DNA of 64,000 nt from Candidatus Altimarinota bacterium (GTDB lineage: Bacteria > Patescibacteriota > Gracilibacteria > UBA1369 > LOWO2-01-FULL-3), in the NCBI GenBank assembly GCA_023231115.1, contig JALNWA010000002.1, forward strand, positions 62,001 through 126,000, written 5' to 3'. Shown here piece after piece: positions 16,716 through 25,168 of the stretch (position 1 is the stretch's first letter; the number at the start of each line of letters is the position of its first letter). The notes under the pieces were generated by a model. The model saw nothing but the letters and a program-made list of their open reading frames with translations, did no database searches and was not told the origin of the DNA. The translations under genes and the position numbers were made by a program.

Positions 16716-17690
16716 ATGCACATAATCCAAGAAGAAATCGGTATTCCGAAAATTAAAACTGAGAATATCGGTGATAATCACACAATTTTCGTGGTTGGAC
16801 CTCTACCTACGGGTTACGGAGTGACACTTGGAAATGCTTTAAGAAGAGGATTACTTTCATCTCTTCCGGGAGCATGTGTTACAGGAATCAAGATCGCAGG
16901 AGTAAATCATGAATATACAGCAGTTAAGGGAGTAAAAGAAAGTGTGATGGACATAACTTTAAACCTAAAACTTCTAGATCTAAATAAGACGACAAAAGAA
17001 CCTACAATAATCACTCTAGATACGAGCAAAGCAGGTGCAGTTCACGCAAAAGACATCAAATGTCCTTCAGACGTTGAAATTCTAAATCCTGACTTGTATA
17101 TCTGTACTCTTGAAAAAGGAACAAGCCTAAAAATAGAAATGGTAGTTGAAAAAGGAGTTGGATACAGCCCTGCGACAACAAGACAAAAAACAGAAACAGA
17201 CGCACAAATGGTTTTGGTTGACGCTATGTACTCCCCTGTTAAAAAAGTTCGTTACGATGTAGAGGCTACTCGTGTCGGACAAATGACAAATTTGGACAAA
17301 TTAACTCTTGAAATTAAAACTAACGGATCAATTTCTCCTGAAGACGCTTTGAAATTTTCTTCAAACCTTCTTCAATCATATTTCAATTTATTCAACATTG
17401 AAAATATTATGGTAGAAGGAGAATACCTATCAGACATCAAATCAATTCTAGAAAAAGAAAAACAAGAAGAAGCTAACAAGCCAACTCAAGAATCATACAC
17501 TCCAATAGAAATTCTTGGATTCTCTCCACGAACTCTAAACGCGCTTATCAATGGAGGTATTGGATCTATTGAACAATTATCTAAATGCACAGAAAGCAAA
17601 CTTACAAATCTACGAGGTTTCGGAAAGAAGGCTTTGACCGAAGTTGCCGACGCTCTTGAGAAAAAAGGACTTTCTCTTGCAGAAGAATAA
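16716..17690 (+). CDS. rpoA: DNA-directed RNA polymerase alpha subunit
   Basis: A 324-residue alpha subunit. The N-terminal dimerisation domain includes GPLPTGYGVTLGNALRRGLL and the VKGVKESVMDITLNLK segment. The C-terminal domain (from about residue 260) keeps the helix-hairpin-helix pattern SPRTLNALINGGIGSIEQL and LRGFGKKALTEVADALEKK. It nucleates RNA polymerase assembly and contacts UP elements and activators. Confidence 0.97.
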   Translation: MHIIQEEIGIPKIKTENIGDNHTIFVVGPLPTGYGVTLGNALRRGLLSSLPGACVTGIKIAGVNHEYTAVKGVKESVMDITLNLKLLDLNKTTKEPTIITLDTSKAGAVHAKDIKCPSDVEILNPDLYICTLEKGTSLKIEMVVEKGVGYSPATTRQKTETDAQMVLVDAMYSPVKKVRYDVEATRVGQMTNLDKLTLEIKTNGSISPEDALKFSSNLLQSYFNLFNIENIMVEGEYLSDIKSILEKEKQEEANKPTQESYTPIEILGFSPRTLNALINGGIGSIEQLSKCTESKLTNLRGFGKKALTEVADALEKKGLSLAEE

Positions 17691-17727
17691 ATTTTCTACT
17701 AATATAATCGCTTAAGCGAACACAAAT

Positions 17728-18081
17728 ATGAGGCACAACGTTAAAAAAGTAAAGCTAGGCGTAAACAAAGACCACACAACTGCTCTTATGAGAAATCTTG
17801 CGATGTCAGTAATAATCTATGACAAGATCAAAACGACATCAGCAAAAGCAAAAGCTGTTCAACCATTCGTAGAAAGATTGATTGAAATAGCAAAGAAAGG
17901 TCCTAAATTGGAAGCAATAAGACACATAGAATCATTGCTACAACATGAAGACAGTTCAAAGAAAATTTTCGATGTACTTGTTGAAAAATACAAAGAAAGA
18001 AAAGGAGGATACACAAGAATGGTACATCTAGGATATAGAAGTGGAGATAATGCTCCTGTAGTTCAATTAGAATTAGTATAA
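17728..18081 (+). CDS. rplQ: 50S ribosomal protein L17 (bL17)
   Basis: A 117-residue L17: it begins MRHNVKKVKLGVNKDHTTAL and has RNLAMSVIIYDKIKTTSAKAK, with a TRMVHLGYRSGDNAPVVQLEL end. It is 37 nt after rpoA; the gap contains the 12-bp palindrome TCGCTTAAGCGA. Confidence 0.96.
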   Translation: MRHNVKKVKLGVNKDHTTALMRNLAMSVIIYDKIKTTSAKAKAVQPFVERLIEIAKKGPKLEAIRHIESLLQHEDSSKKIFDVLVEKYKERKGGYTRMVHLGYRSGDNAPVVQLELV

Positions 18082-18093
18082 ACTTTTAAGAAA

Positions 18094-18531
18094 ATGACAA
18101 CACAAAAAACACATATCGCGAAGGAAGCGGAAATCCAAAGAAAATGGTACATAGTCGATGCGAAAGACAAAGTCCCTGGACGAATCGCAACAAAAATCGC
18201 AGATGTACTAAGAGGCAAGAATAAGCCAATTTTCTCACCTCACATGGACTGCGGAGATTTCGTAATTGTTATTAATGCAGGAAAAATTGCATTCACGGCA
18301 GGGAAAGAAAATAGTAAAAAATATTACAGACATTCAGGATTTCCAGGAGGACTAAAAACAATTACAGCAAAAGAACTTTTAGTTAAAAAACCTACAGAAG
18401 TTTTGAAATTAGCAATCAGAGGAATGCTTCCTGTAAATAAATTAAGAGATGTAGTTATAAAAAAATTAAAACTATATCCTGATGAAAATCACCCACATGC
18501 TTCACAGCAACCAATAACTTTAGAAGTCTAA
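18094..18531 (+). CDS. rplM: 50S ribosomal protein L13 (uL13)
   Basis: A 145-residue L13 with W-YIVDAKDKVPGRIATKIADVLRGK, shown here in part as DAKDKVPGRIATKIA, then HMDCGDFVIVINA, YYRHSGFPGGLK and AIRGMLPVNKLRD. It begins 12 nt after rplQ and is followed by rpsI, the conserved rplM-rpsI pair. Confidence 0.96.
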   Translation: MTTQKTHIAKEAEIQRKWYIVDAKDKVPGRIATKIADVLRGKNKPIFSPHMDCGDFVIVINAGKIAFTAGKENSKKYYRHSGFPGGLKTITAKELLVKKPTEVLKLAIRGMLPVNKLRDVVIKKLKLYPDENHPHASQQPITLEV

Positions 18532-18542
18532 AACAATAATTC

Positions 18543-19061
18543 ATGCCAACAACAAAGAAAACAACAATCAAGAAAGAAAGAAAATCTGTACCAAAAAAAG
18601 TGGCACAGAAAAAAACCGCTTCTGTAAAGAAAGTGGTTGAAGATGCTTTAGAAATGGCTCCGGCTACACCAGGCGGAAAATATTTCTATGCAAATGGTAA
18701 AAGAAAAACATCAATTGCACGAGTTCGAATATATAATGGTGCGGGAGCAATCACAGTAAATGACAAAAAAGCGAACGAATACTTTGTTGTAAAAACATTA
18801 ATCGGTTTAATAAAATCTCCATTCAAATTAGTAGGTCTAGACCAAAAATTTGATGTTATAGCGGTTATTGAAGGAGGAGGAATAAATTCTCAAGCTGAAG
18901 CTCTAAGGCACGGAATAGCAAAAGCCTTGCTAACTTCAGATCCATCTCTTCGCCCGACTCTAAAAAAAGCAGGAATGCTTACACGAGACTCAAGAATGAA
19001 AGAAAGAAAGAAATTTGGTCTTAAGAGAGCTCGTAAGGGACCACAGTTCAGCAAACGTTAG
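18543..19061 (+). CDS. rpsI: 30S ribosomal protein S9 with basic N-terminal extension
   Basis: A 172-residue S9. The core (from about residue 45) has YANGKRKTSIARVRIYNGAG, GGGINSQAEALRHGIAKAL and ends GPQFSKR; the C-terminal SKR tail contacts P-site tRNA. About 42 extra N-terminal residues are Lys/Thr/Val-rich, comparable to the extension on S11. It ends the long ribosomal block. Confidence 0.96.
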   Translation: MPTTKKTTIKKERKSVPKKVAQKKTASVKKVVEDALEMAPATPGGKYFYANGKRKTSIARVRIYNGAGAITVNDKKANEYFVVKTLIGLIKSPFKLVGLDQKFDVIAVIEGGGINSQAEALRHGIAKALLTSDPSLRPTLKKAGMLTRDSRMKERKKFGLKRARKGPQFSKR

Positions 19062-19124
19062 ACAATCGAAAGTCGAACACGGTTTATTTAGTCATTATGA
19101 TTGGCTGAATATCATAAAAAAACG

Positions 19125-19144
19125 CATTGCGTTCTTTCGCAATG
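19125..19144 (+). terminator. Hairpin after rpsI, probable terminator
   Basis: CATTGCG (19125-19131) and CGCAATG (19138-19144) form a 7-bp stem with a 6-nt loop. It is preceded by a run of A (19115-19122) and followed by TTTCCTCTTTCTTG, so the U-tract is imperfect. The sequence AACGCATTGCG recurs at 19191-19201. Confidence 0.5.
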
Positions 19145-19167
19145 TTTCCTCTTTCTTGTTTCGCTTA

Positions 19168-19236
19168 TTCTTTGTAAAATTTTATAATGGAACGCATTGC
19201 GAAGCACTAAGTTCCATGATGAAATTTTACAAAGAA
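19168..19236 (+). repeat. Long imperfect inverted repeat before trmD
   Basis: Arms 19168-19193 and 19211-19236 are 26 nt each with about three mismatches, around a 17-nt loop. Each arm contains TTCTTTGTAAAAT or its complement. The left arm includes a perfect TATAAT (19183-19188). It could be an RNA hairpin in the rpsI 3' end or trmD leader, or a small mobile-element-like palindrome. No second copy was seen in the window. Confidence 0.7.
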
Positions 19237-19253
19237 TCTGCTAACATACAACC

Positions 19254-19916
19254 ATGCGATTCGACATTCTTACAATTTTTCCACAAATCTTTGATTCATA
19301 TTTGGATCAAAGCATTTTGAAAAGAGCACAGGCAAAAAACCTCATCGAAATACACGTTCATGATATTCGAACTTATTCAAAACAATCACATAAAAAAGTG
19401 GACGATATTCCATACGGAGGAGGCGCGGGCATGGTAATGACTCCCCAACCCCTCTACGACGCAATTAAAGCCATCAAAAAGCTGAATAAAGGACGAGTGA
19501 TATACTTCTCCCCTCGCGGAGACGTATTGACCCAGCAGAAGGCCGAAAAATACGCACAAGAATTAATCAAAAAACCAAAGACAGGATTTATTTTAATTTG
19601 CGGACGATACGAGGGAATCGACGAACGTGTTATAGATTTGGTTGTAGATGAACAACTTTCAATCGGAAAATATATTTTGACCGGCGGAGAAATTCCGGCA
19701 ATGACATTTGTAGACTGTATTTCACGCCTTATTCCGGGCGTTTTGGGGAAAGAAGAATCTCACTTAAATGACTCATTTTCAAAAGCATTAAAAAGAAAAA
19801 AAGAATATCCTCAATACACTCGTCCACGAATTTTTAAAAATAAAAAAGTCCCGGATGTACTTTTTTCGGGCAATCATAAAGACATAGAACAATGGAGAAA
19901 CCAACACTTGAAATAA
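19254..19916 (+). CDS. trmD: tRNA (guanine-N1-)-methyltransferase
   Basis: A 220-residue SPOUT methyltransferase making m1G37 in tRNAs with G at position 37, which prevents frameshifting. Diagnostic segments are MRFDILTIFPQIFDSYL, DDIPYGGGAGMVM, CGRYEGIDERVID and the knot region ILTGGEIPAMTFVDCISRLIPGVLG (in part). The start is close to the palindrome at 19168-19236. Its 3' end overlaps the next gene by 25 nt. Confidence 0.96.
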   Translation: MRFDILTIFPQIFDSYLDQSILKRAQAKNLIEIHVHDIRTYSKQSHKKVDDIPYGGGAGMVMTPQPLYDAIKAIKKLNKGRVIYFSPRGDVLTQQKAEKYAQELIKKPKTGFILICGRYEGIDERVIDLVVDEQLSIGKYILTGGEIPAMTFVDCISRLIPGVLGKEESHLNDSFSKALKRKKEYPQYTRPRIFKNKKVPDVLFSGNHKDIEQWRNQHLK

Positions 19917-21634
19917 TACTTGCATTGATTTTTGCATCACTTCCCTTGAGTATTATTGCCTTGGCGAAGGTCGCAAACATCTTTGCGCCATACAACAAAA
20001 AAATCGGAAATATCACTACAATACTAGTGAATATACTAGGCGTTTTGACACGAACAGATTTAAAAATTCGAACAATATATTTCGATAAATACAAATTAAA
20101 TCCGGCGGAGAATGAAGATTTTGCAAAAATGGAAGATTTGGAAACACACGAAGAAACACTCGTAAAAAGGCTTGAACTAAAAGAAAATCCGGTTATACAA
20201 CAAATGGCAATCGCAATAAATTTTTGTCATTTCGAATATCTTCATGACATGGAAACATTAATCAGCCATTATTTTTTCATGGCAGGATTAAACAAAGAAA
20301 GATTTAGAAGTGAATATGATTTGGTACAAAATATAAGGAATCATCCTGAAAAAAAGATATCAACCGTAGTTCTACAATCCTCTGCCACAAAAGAAATTTT
20401 CGCATTCTCAAAAGGCAATGCGTGGAAAATTCTTGAAAAATGCACACGTCTTTACGAAAACGGGAAAAAAGTAGAAATGTCACAAAATGACAAAAGAAGA
20501 CTTAGAAAAAAAATTGAAACTTTATATAAAAACGGACAAAAAGTAATAGCATTCGCTTCGAAAGCGCTTCCAATAAAAAAACTTTCAAATTATGAAGAAG
20601 GTTTTGTGGAAAGAGAATTAACGTTTTTGGGAATAATAGGTCTTACGGAACCGCTAAACAAAGACATAATCCCGACCCTCGAAGAGACAAAAAAACTTGG
20701 AATAAAAACTTATATTCTAACAGAAACAAAAGAAAAAAAAGCGGTCGCAATTGCAAAAGAAATGGGACTTATAAATCATTCTTACTTCGAATCAATTCCG
20801 GGATCATACCTAAAACAACTTCAAGACGCAAAAATAACGAAGATACTCGAGACAAAAGAAAAAGATTTTATTTTTACTGAACTCGACAAAGAAGACAAAG
20901 AAAGACTATGCCGAATATTCGCAGAAGCTGGGGAAAAAACAGCAATCATTGAAGACACGAACATAGAATTATTAAAAGAAATTCCATTACAAATACAAAA
21001 GGGAAAATCACTAAATAAAAATTATTCATTGTTTTTAAAACACGCTTTATCCTGCAAAATAGCCGAATTTATAGCAATCATTATAGCAATTATTTTAAAC
21101 ACACAATCTCCTATTTCATTTACGGCAATAATTTTACTGGATCTAACAATAAATTTAGTTCTTGAACTATCAATCATTCACGAAAAAGCCGAAGAACAAA
21201 AACAAAGAACATTAAAAAAAATCATGCAATCTTCACTGATACAAGGCTTCCTTATGGGCATAATAATATCAGGAGTATACGTGATAAATTTAATGCGAGA
21301 CGGCTGGACATTGTTTGAGAACGTAGAACCAAGTCATCCATCACACGTCAGAGCATCAACAATAGCATTCTTTTTACTGGCCATAATCCAAATAATAAAC
21401 GCATTCAATTTTGAAAATCCAAAGAAAAAACTTTACCTTATTTTGTCGGCAATAGTTTCATTTATGCTTTTATATATATTTATTTTCTTTGGATTATTTT
21501 CAGATTTATTCAAATTCACAGACATTATGGAGCTGGATTTCAGCATAATTTTGTTTTCAATCACAATATATATAGTGTTTACAGGAGGGTGGAAAATACT
21601 GAGAAATAAGCCGCAAAATAAAGAACAGATTTAA
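19892..21634 (+). CDS. P-type-ATPase-like protein without catalytic motifs
   Basis: A 580-residue membrane protein whose layout follows the second half of P2-type cation ATPases but lacks every catalytic signature. The N-terminal helix (residues about 5-27, with SLPLS) resembles M4. At the phosphorylation site DKTGTLT one reads NILGVLT, so the Asp is absent. The nucleotide domain has SKGNAW in place of KGA. The hinge motif TGD is replaced by TET (ILTETKEKKA) and the TGDGxNDxP loop is missing (AIIEDTNIEL). M5-M10-like helices follow from about residue 385. M1-M3 and the actuator domain are absent. It overlaps trmD by 25 nt. Probably not a pump; role unknown. Confidence 0.75.
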   Translation: MEKPTLEIILALIFASLPLSIIALAKVANIFAPYNKKIGNITTILVNILGVLTRTDLKIRTIYFDKYKLNPAENEDFAKMEDLETHEETLVKRLELKENPVIQQMAIAINFCHFEYLHDMETLISHYFFMAGLNKERFRSEYDLVQNIRNHPEKKISTVVLQSSATKEIFAFSKGNAWKILEKCTRLYENGKKVEMSQNDKRRLRKKIETLYKNGQKVIAFASKALPIKKLSNYEEGFVERELTFLGIIGLTEPLNKDIIPTLEETKKLGIKTYILTETKEKKAVAIAKEMGLINHSYFESIPGSYLKQLQDAKITKILETKEKDFIFTELDKEDKERLCRIFAEAGEKTAIIEDTNIELLKEIPLQIQKGKSLNKNYSLFLKHALSCKIAEFIAIIIAIILNTQSPISFTAIILLDLTINLVLELSIIHEKAEEQKQRTLKKIMQSSLIQGFLMGIIISGVYVINLMRDGWTLFENVEPSHPSHVRASTIAFFLLAIIQIINAFNFENPKKKLYLILSAIVSFMLLYIFIFFGLFSDLFKFTDIMELDFSIILFSITIYIVFTGGWKILRNKPQNKEQI

Positions 21635-21648
21635 TTAATAAAATTATT

Positions 21649-21924
21649 TTGGATAAAAAGAAAATACAAATTCAACTTCCTTCCTCGGGTTATTTAAGAA
21701 TAAAAGTAACACCCAAAAGTGCAAAAAATTGCATAACAGAAATTTTAGACGACAAAGAAAACGGAGAAACATACAAAATAAAAATCGCCGCACCTCCGGA
21801 AAAAGGAAAAGCGAATGAAACATTAATAAAATTTCTAAGCAAAGAATTATCCATCCCGACTGAAAAAATCTCGATAATAAGCGGAAAAACAGAACATCTA
21901 AAATTAGTAAAAATATCAAAATGA
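21649..21924 (+). CDS. DUF167 (YggU) family protein
   Basis: A 91-residue protein of the YggU/DUF167 family: LRIKVTPKSAKNCI at the start and APPEKGKANETLIKFLSKEL in the middle are the family hallmarks. Function is not established. No ATG is available, so a TTG at 21649 is used. It ends with TGA overlapping the ksgA ATG (ATGA), indicating coupling. Confidence 0.85.
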   Translation: MDKKKIQIQLPSSGYLRIKVTPKSAKNCITEILDDKENGETYKIKIAAPPEKGKANETLIKFLSKELSIPTEKISIISGKTEHLKLVKISK

Positions 21925-22778
21925 ATCTTGCAAACATAAAAACGATCAAAGAAATTCTCGAAAAAAATCAAACTTTTGCAAAAAAATATTTTGGACAAAA
22001 TTTTTTAATTGACGAAAATATTTTAAATAAAATAACAGAAACTGCGGAAATAATCCCAACAGACAACATCATAGAAGTCGGACCGGGACTCGGGGTTTTA
22101 ACGCAAGAATTAGCCAAAAAAGCACACTCAGTAAAAACAATAGAAATAGATAGAAACATAATTCCAATTCTCGAAGAAAATTTAAAAACGCTACCAAAAG
22201 AAGAATACAAAAAAATCGAAATCATAAATCAAGACGCACTAAAATATTTTTCAACATTTGAAAATTATAAAGTTGTCGCAAATATTCCATACAACATCAC
22301 TTCCCCACTCATTACACACTTCCTTACACAAAAAAATAAACCATCTTCACTAACACTTTTGGTACAAAAAGAAGTCGCAGAAAAACTTACAACACTTGAG
22401 CCGGACATGACAGTTTTATCTCTCAACACAGCCCTTTATGGCGACGCGAAATATATAAAAAAAGTACCACCATCCTGTTTTTATCCATCCCCGAATGTTG
22501 ATTCCGCAATAATAAAAATTACAATTCGAAATCAAAATGATAAAAATTTCATTCCAGAAGAAACCGCAAAAAAAATTCTACAAATCGCAAAAACAGCATT
22601 TTCTAACAGACGAAAAAAACTTTCAAACACATTAAAAAATCTAAAAAACTTCACAACAAATTTACCAATAACTCCGGAAGAACTAATCCAAGCCTCTGAA
22701 AAATCCCACCTCGATTTCGCACGCAGACCGGAAACTTTGTCAGTCAAAGAATGGCAAGCCTTAGCGGAGAACCTATAA
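21921..22778 (+). CDS. ksgA: 16S rRNA dimethyladenosine transferase
   Basis: A 285-residue enzyme dimethylating two adjacent adenines near the 3' end of 16S rRNA. SAM-binding motifs are clear: FGQNFLIDENILNKI, IIEVGPGLGVLTQELAK, and catalytic NIPYNITSPLI (motif IV). C-terminal helical domain normal. It overlaps the DUF167 gene by 4 nt and converges with the next gene, 7 nt apart. Confidence 0.95.
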   Translation: MNLANIKTIKEILEKNQTFAKKYFGQNFLIDENILNKITETAEIIPTDNIIEVGPGLGVLTQELAKKAHSVKTIEIDRNIIPILEENLKTLPKEEYKKIEIINQDALKYFSTFENYKVVANIPYNITSPLITHFLTQKNKPSSLTLLVQKEVAEKLTTLEPDMTVLSLNTALYGDAKYIKKVPPSCFYPSPNVDSAIIKITIRNQNDKNFIPEETAKKILQIAKTAFSNRRKKLSNTLKNLKNFTTNLPITPEELIQASEKSHLDFARRPETLSVKEWQALAENL

Positions 22779-22785
22779 GAGAAAT

Positions 22786-24138
22786 TTATTCCTGATCAAG
22801 CTTCCTGACCATCTCGTAGCCACGTCTATAAATAATCTCTCCACTTTTTTTCCGATCTTCCATCGAAAATGACGGATCAAAAACCAGTGTTCTGAAATCA
22901 TCATGTTGAGCACTACCACTCAACATATCCTGAATTATCCGCGCCCTAATTGGACTCTGTGGAGATGCAGCATCAAGCGTTGCAAGAGGAAGCAATCTTT
23001 CGACAAGTCTATTTTGTGGTTGTGCATCCTCACTAAAACTAACTAGATGTGAATATGGAATTGCGTTATTTGAATTAGCTATTTGCGCACCCCACGCAAC
23101 CAATTCAGAAGGTGAAGTAGGAGCAAAAACACCATTTATCTGAGCAAGTGCGGGACTTCCAGGAATTTGAACCTGAGTATTTAATGAAAAAGGACGCCCT
23201 TCCATCATTTTCTTTTCAGTTCTAGGAAATCGTCGAGCAAGCACAACATGCATTGCCTCATGACGTAAAAAATCCTGCTCCATATCTCCTCTCAATTGCG
23301 CATCAGAACAAGGAGGTTTAATCCCATTTTGTCTGTAATAATCTAAAATTCCATCACTTGCCCTTTCGACATTGTGCGGCAAAACAAGCGCATGATCATG
23401 AAATGGCGCCGGAGTAAAACCATTTGGTCCATTTTCTTCAAGCAAAAGCCCTTTTCCGAGAACAAGTGCGGGAACCTTTTCCGTTCCTTCATAATCACTA
23501 ACAGCAACCGTTTTCTTTTTCAAAACAGGATAAAGATTAATATCATCACCAGCATCATTCATAGCAACACTCAAATAATATCCCTGATCCAACAAATAAG
23601 CATTTATGTACCTCAAAACTCTATACATAATGTCCCTATCTTGATTCTTCATCAATAAATTTATTTCAGCCGCAATTCCTGAATTCATCCTTCCCATCTG
23701 CTCAGCTGTCTGCATTATAAACCCAGCAAGAACTCCCCTCTTATCCTCAGGATGATTTTTCTGTTCAGGCACAACATAATCAAGAATACCCCTTCGAATT
23801 TCCTCAACCATTGTTTTTGAAATCTCATCAAGTTGCTGAGGCGTAAGACCAGGACTCTTCGCAAAAGGATTTGCCTCAAGTCCATCACTTATCTCAAATG
23901 TTGGAACAACGACATCTTTTTCTTTCGGTTTTTCCATTCTTGAAGTAGCCACAGGTACATCTTTTCCTTCCTTCGAAACCACAGCTTGATTTTGAATCCT
24001 GAAAACCACACCAGCCACTACAGCCAAAACAGCTCCCCCAATAGCCACATTTTTGGCATTAATTGATGACGGTTTTTTAGGCACATTACTGCGAGACTCA
24101 ACACTTCTTCTTCTACTTTTATCAGGTCCTTTTGCCAT
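22786..24138 (-). CDS. Membrane-anchored protein with HEAMH zinc-peptidase-like motif
   Basis: A 450-residue protein. A basic N-terminus (residues 1-28) precedes one transmembrane helix (about 29-48), so most of the chain is likely outside the cytoplasm. The motif HEAMH is at residues 293-297 in a helix (DFLRHEAMHVVLARRF), the HExxH pattern of zinc peptidases. A possible third ligand is Glu345 (SELVAWG), but this is a guess. No family recognised. It has its own promoter (24164-24191) and is not needed for pyrF transcription. Confidence 0.7.
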   Translation of the reverse strand: MAKGPDKSRRRSVESRSNVPKKPSSINAKNVAIGGAVLAVVAGVVFRIQNQAVVSKEGKDVPVATSRMEKPKEKDVVVPTFEISDGLEANPFAKSPGLTPQQLDEISKTMVEEIRRGILDYVVPEQKNHPEDKRGVLAGFIMQTAEQMGRMNSGIAAEINLLMKNQDRDIMYRVLRYINAYLLDQGYYLSVAMNDAGDDINLYPVLKKKTVAVSDYEGTEKVPALVLGKGLLLEENGPNGFTPAPFHDHALVLPHNVERASDGILDYYRQNGIKPPCSDAQLRGDMEQDFLRHEAMHVVLARRFPRTEKKMMEGRPFSLNTQVQIPGSPALAQINGVFAPTSPSELVAWGAQIANSNNAIPYSHLVSFSEDAQPQNRLVERLLPLATLDAASPQSPIRARIIQDMLSGSAQHDDFRTLVFDPSFSMEDRKKSGEIIYRRGYEMVRKLDQE

Positions 24139-24163
24139 ATTTTTTTAAGTTTAAGAATACCTC

Positions 24164-24191
24164 ATATTAATAGAAGTGTAAATTTTGTCAA
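24164..24191 (-). promoter_or_regulatory. sigma70-type promoter of the HEAMH protein gene
   Basis: On the minus strand TTGACA (24186-24191) and TAATAT (24164-24169) with 16-nt spacer; start predicted near 24157, leader about 19 nt. Confidence 0.7.
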
Positions 24192-24206
24192 GTAATCAAA
24201 ATAGAG

Positions 24207-25157
24207 CTAAAAAGCCCCCGCCAAATCCATCTTCATTTTCATCACAGCTTCTCTTGCCGCCTCTGCATATTTTTCTTCTGGATATCCTAAAATTTCGTAA
24301 GCGTTTGTAATTCCGCGACTGTTATTTACAATGGCTCCAAGCCCTTTTTCGCCGTTGCCACCACCGAAACAAACAGCTACATCACCTGCTTTTCCGCCTT
24401 GCGCACCATATCCGGGAACAAGGAAATAAGCGTTTGGCATAATCTCGCGAAGTCTTTTTGCTTGCTCAGGAAAAGTCGCTCCTGTAACGGCTCCGACAAA
24501 ACTATACCCATTTTCTCCAATATCATTTGCGCCCCAACTATCAATCAAATGTCCAATAATTTCATAAACAGCTTTTCCATCTTTCATTTCCAAATCTTGC
24601 AAATCACTACTTGAAGGATTTGAAGTCTTATCCAAGATAAAAATTCCCTTTTCGTATTTTCGACATTCTTCAATAAAAGGCTTAATTCCATCCCACCCCA
24701 AATGTGGATTAATAGTAACAGCATCCGCATCAAATGCCGGCATAATAACTTCCTCATCTCCATCAAACAAAACAGTCTCGCCCAAAAAAGCTTGAGCATA
24801 AGCCTCTGCCGTCGATCCAATATCATTTCTTTTTGCATCCGCAATAGTCAAAAGTCCCATCTTTTTCGCATACTTCAAAGTTTCCTCATAACATTTTATT
24901 CCTTCATGTCCAAAAATTTCATAAAACGCAATTTGCGGTTTTACCACAGGCACAAGGTCATGGACAGCATCAATAATCCCTTTGTTAAATTCCAAAATCG
25001 CACTCGCCGCCGCCCCAAAAGGCGTTCTATCCGTATCCTCCACAGCTTTCATTTTCAAAAACTTTGGAATTTTATCAAGCCTCGGATCTAAGCCCACGCA
25101 AATCGCTGATCCCTTAGCCCTCACAGCCTCTACCAATTTATCTGCAAAATTCTTCAT
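24207..25157 (-). CDS. pyrF: Orotidine 5'-phosphate decarboxylase
   Basis: A 316-residue enzyme converting OMP to UMP, the last step of de novo UMP synthesis. AICVGLDPRLDKIPKF at the start, the catalytic DAKRNDIGSTAEAYA (Lys and Asp), and VPGYGAQGG phosphate loop are visible. Its length fits the longer bacterial/mycobacterial-type PyrF. It is last in the pyrD-pyrK-pyrE-lipoprotein-pyrF series. Confidence 0.94.
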   Translation of the reverse strand: MKNFADKLVEAVRAKGSAICVGLDPRLDKIPKFLKMKAVEDTDRTPFGAAASAILEFNKGIIDAVHDLVPVVKPQIAFYEIFGHEGIKCYEETLKYAKKMGLLTIADAKRNDIGSTAEAYAQAFLGETVLFDGDEEVIMPAFDADAVTINPHLGWDGIKPFIEECRKYEKGIFILDKTSNPSSSDLQDLEMKDGKAVYEIIGHLIDSWGANDIGENGYSFVGAVTGATFPEQAKRLREIMPNAYFLVPGYGAQGGKAGDVAVCFGGGNGEKGLGAIVNNSRGITNAYEILGYPEEKYAEAAREAVMKMKMDLAGAF

Positions 25158-25168
25158 AATAATTTAAT

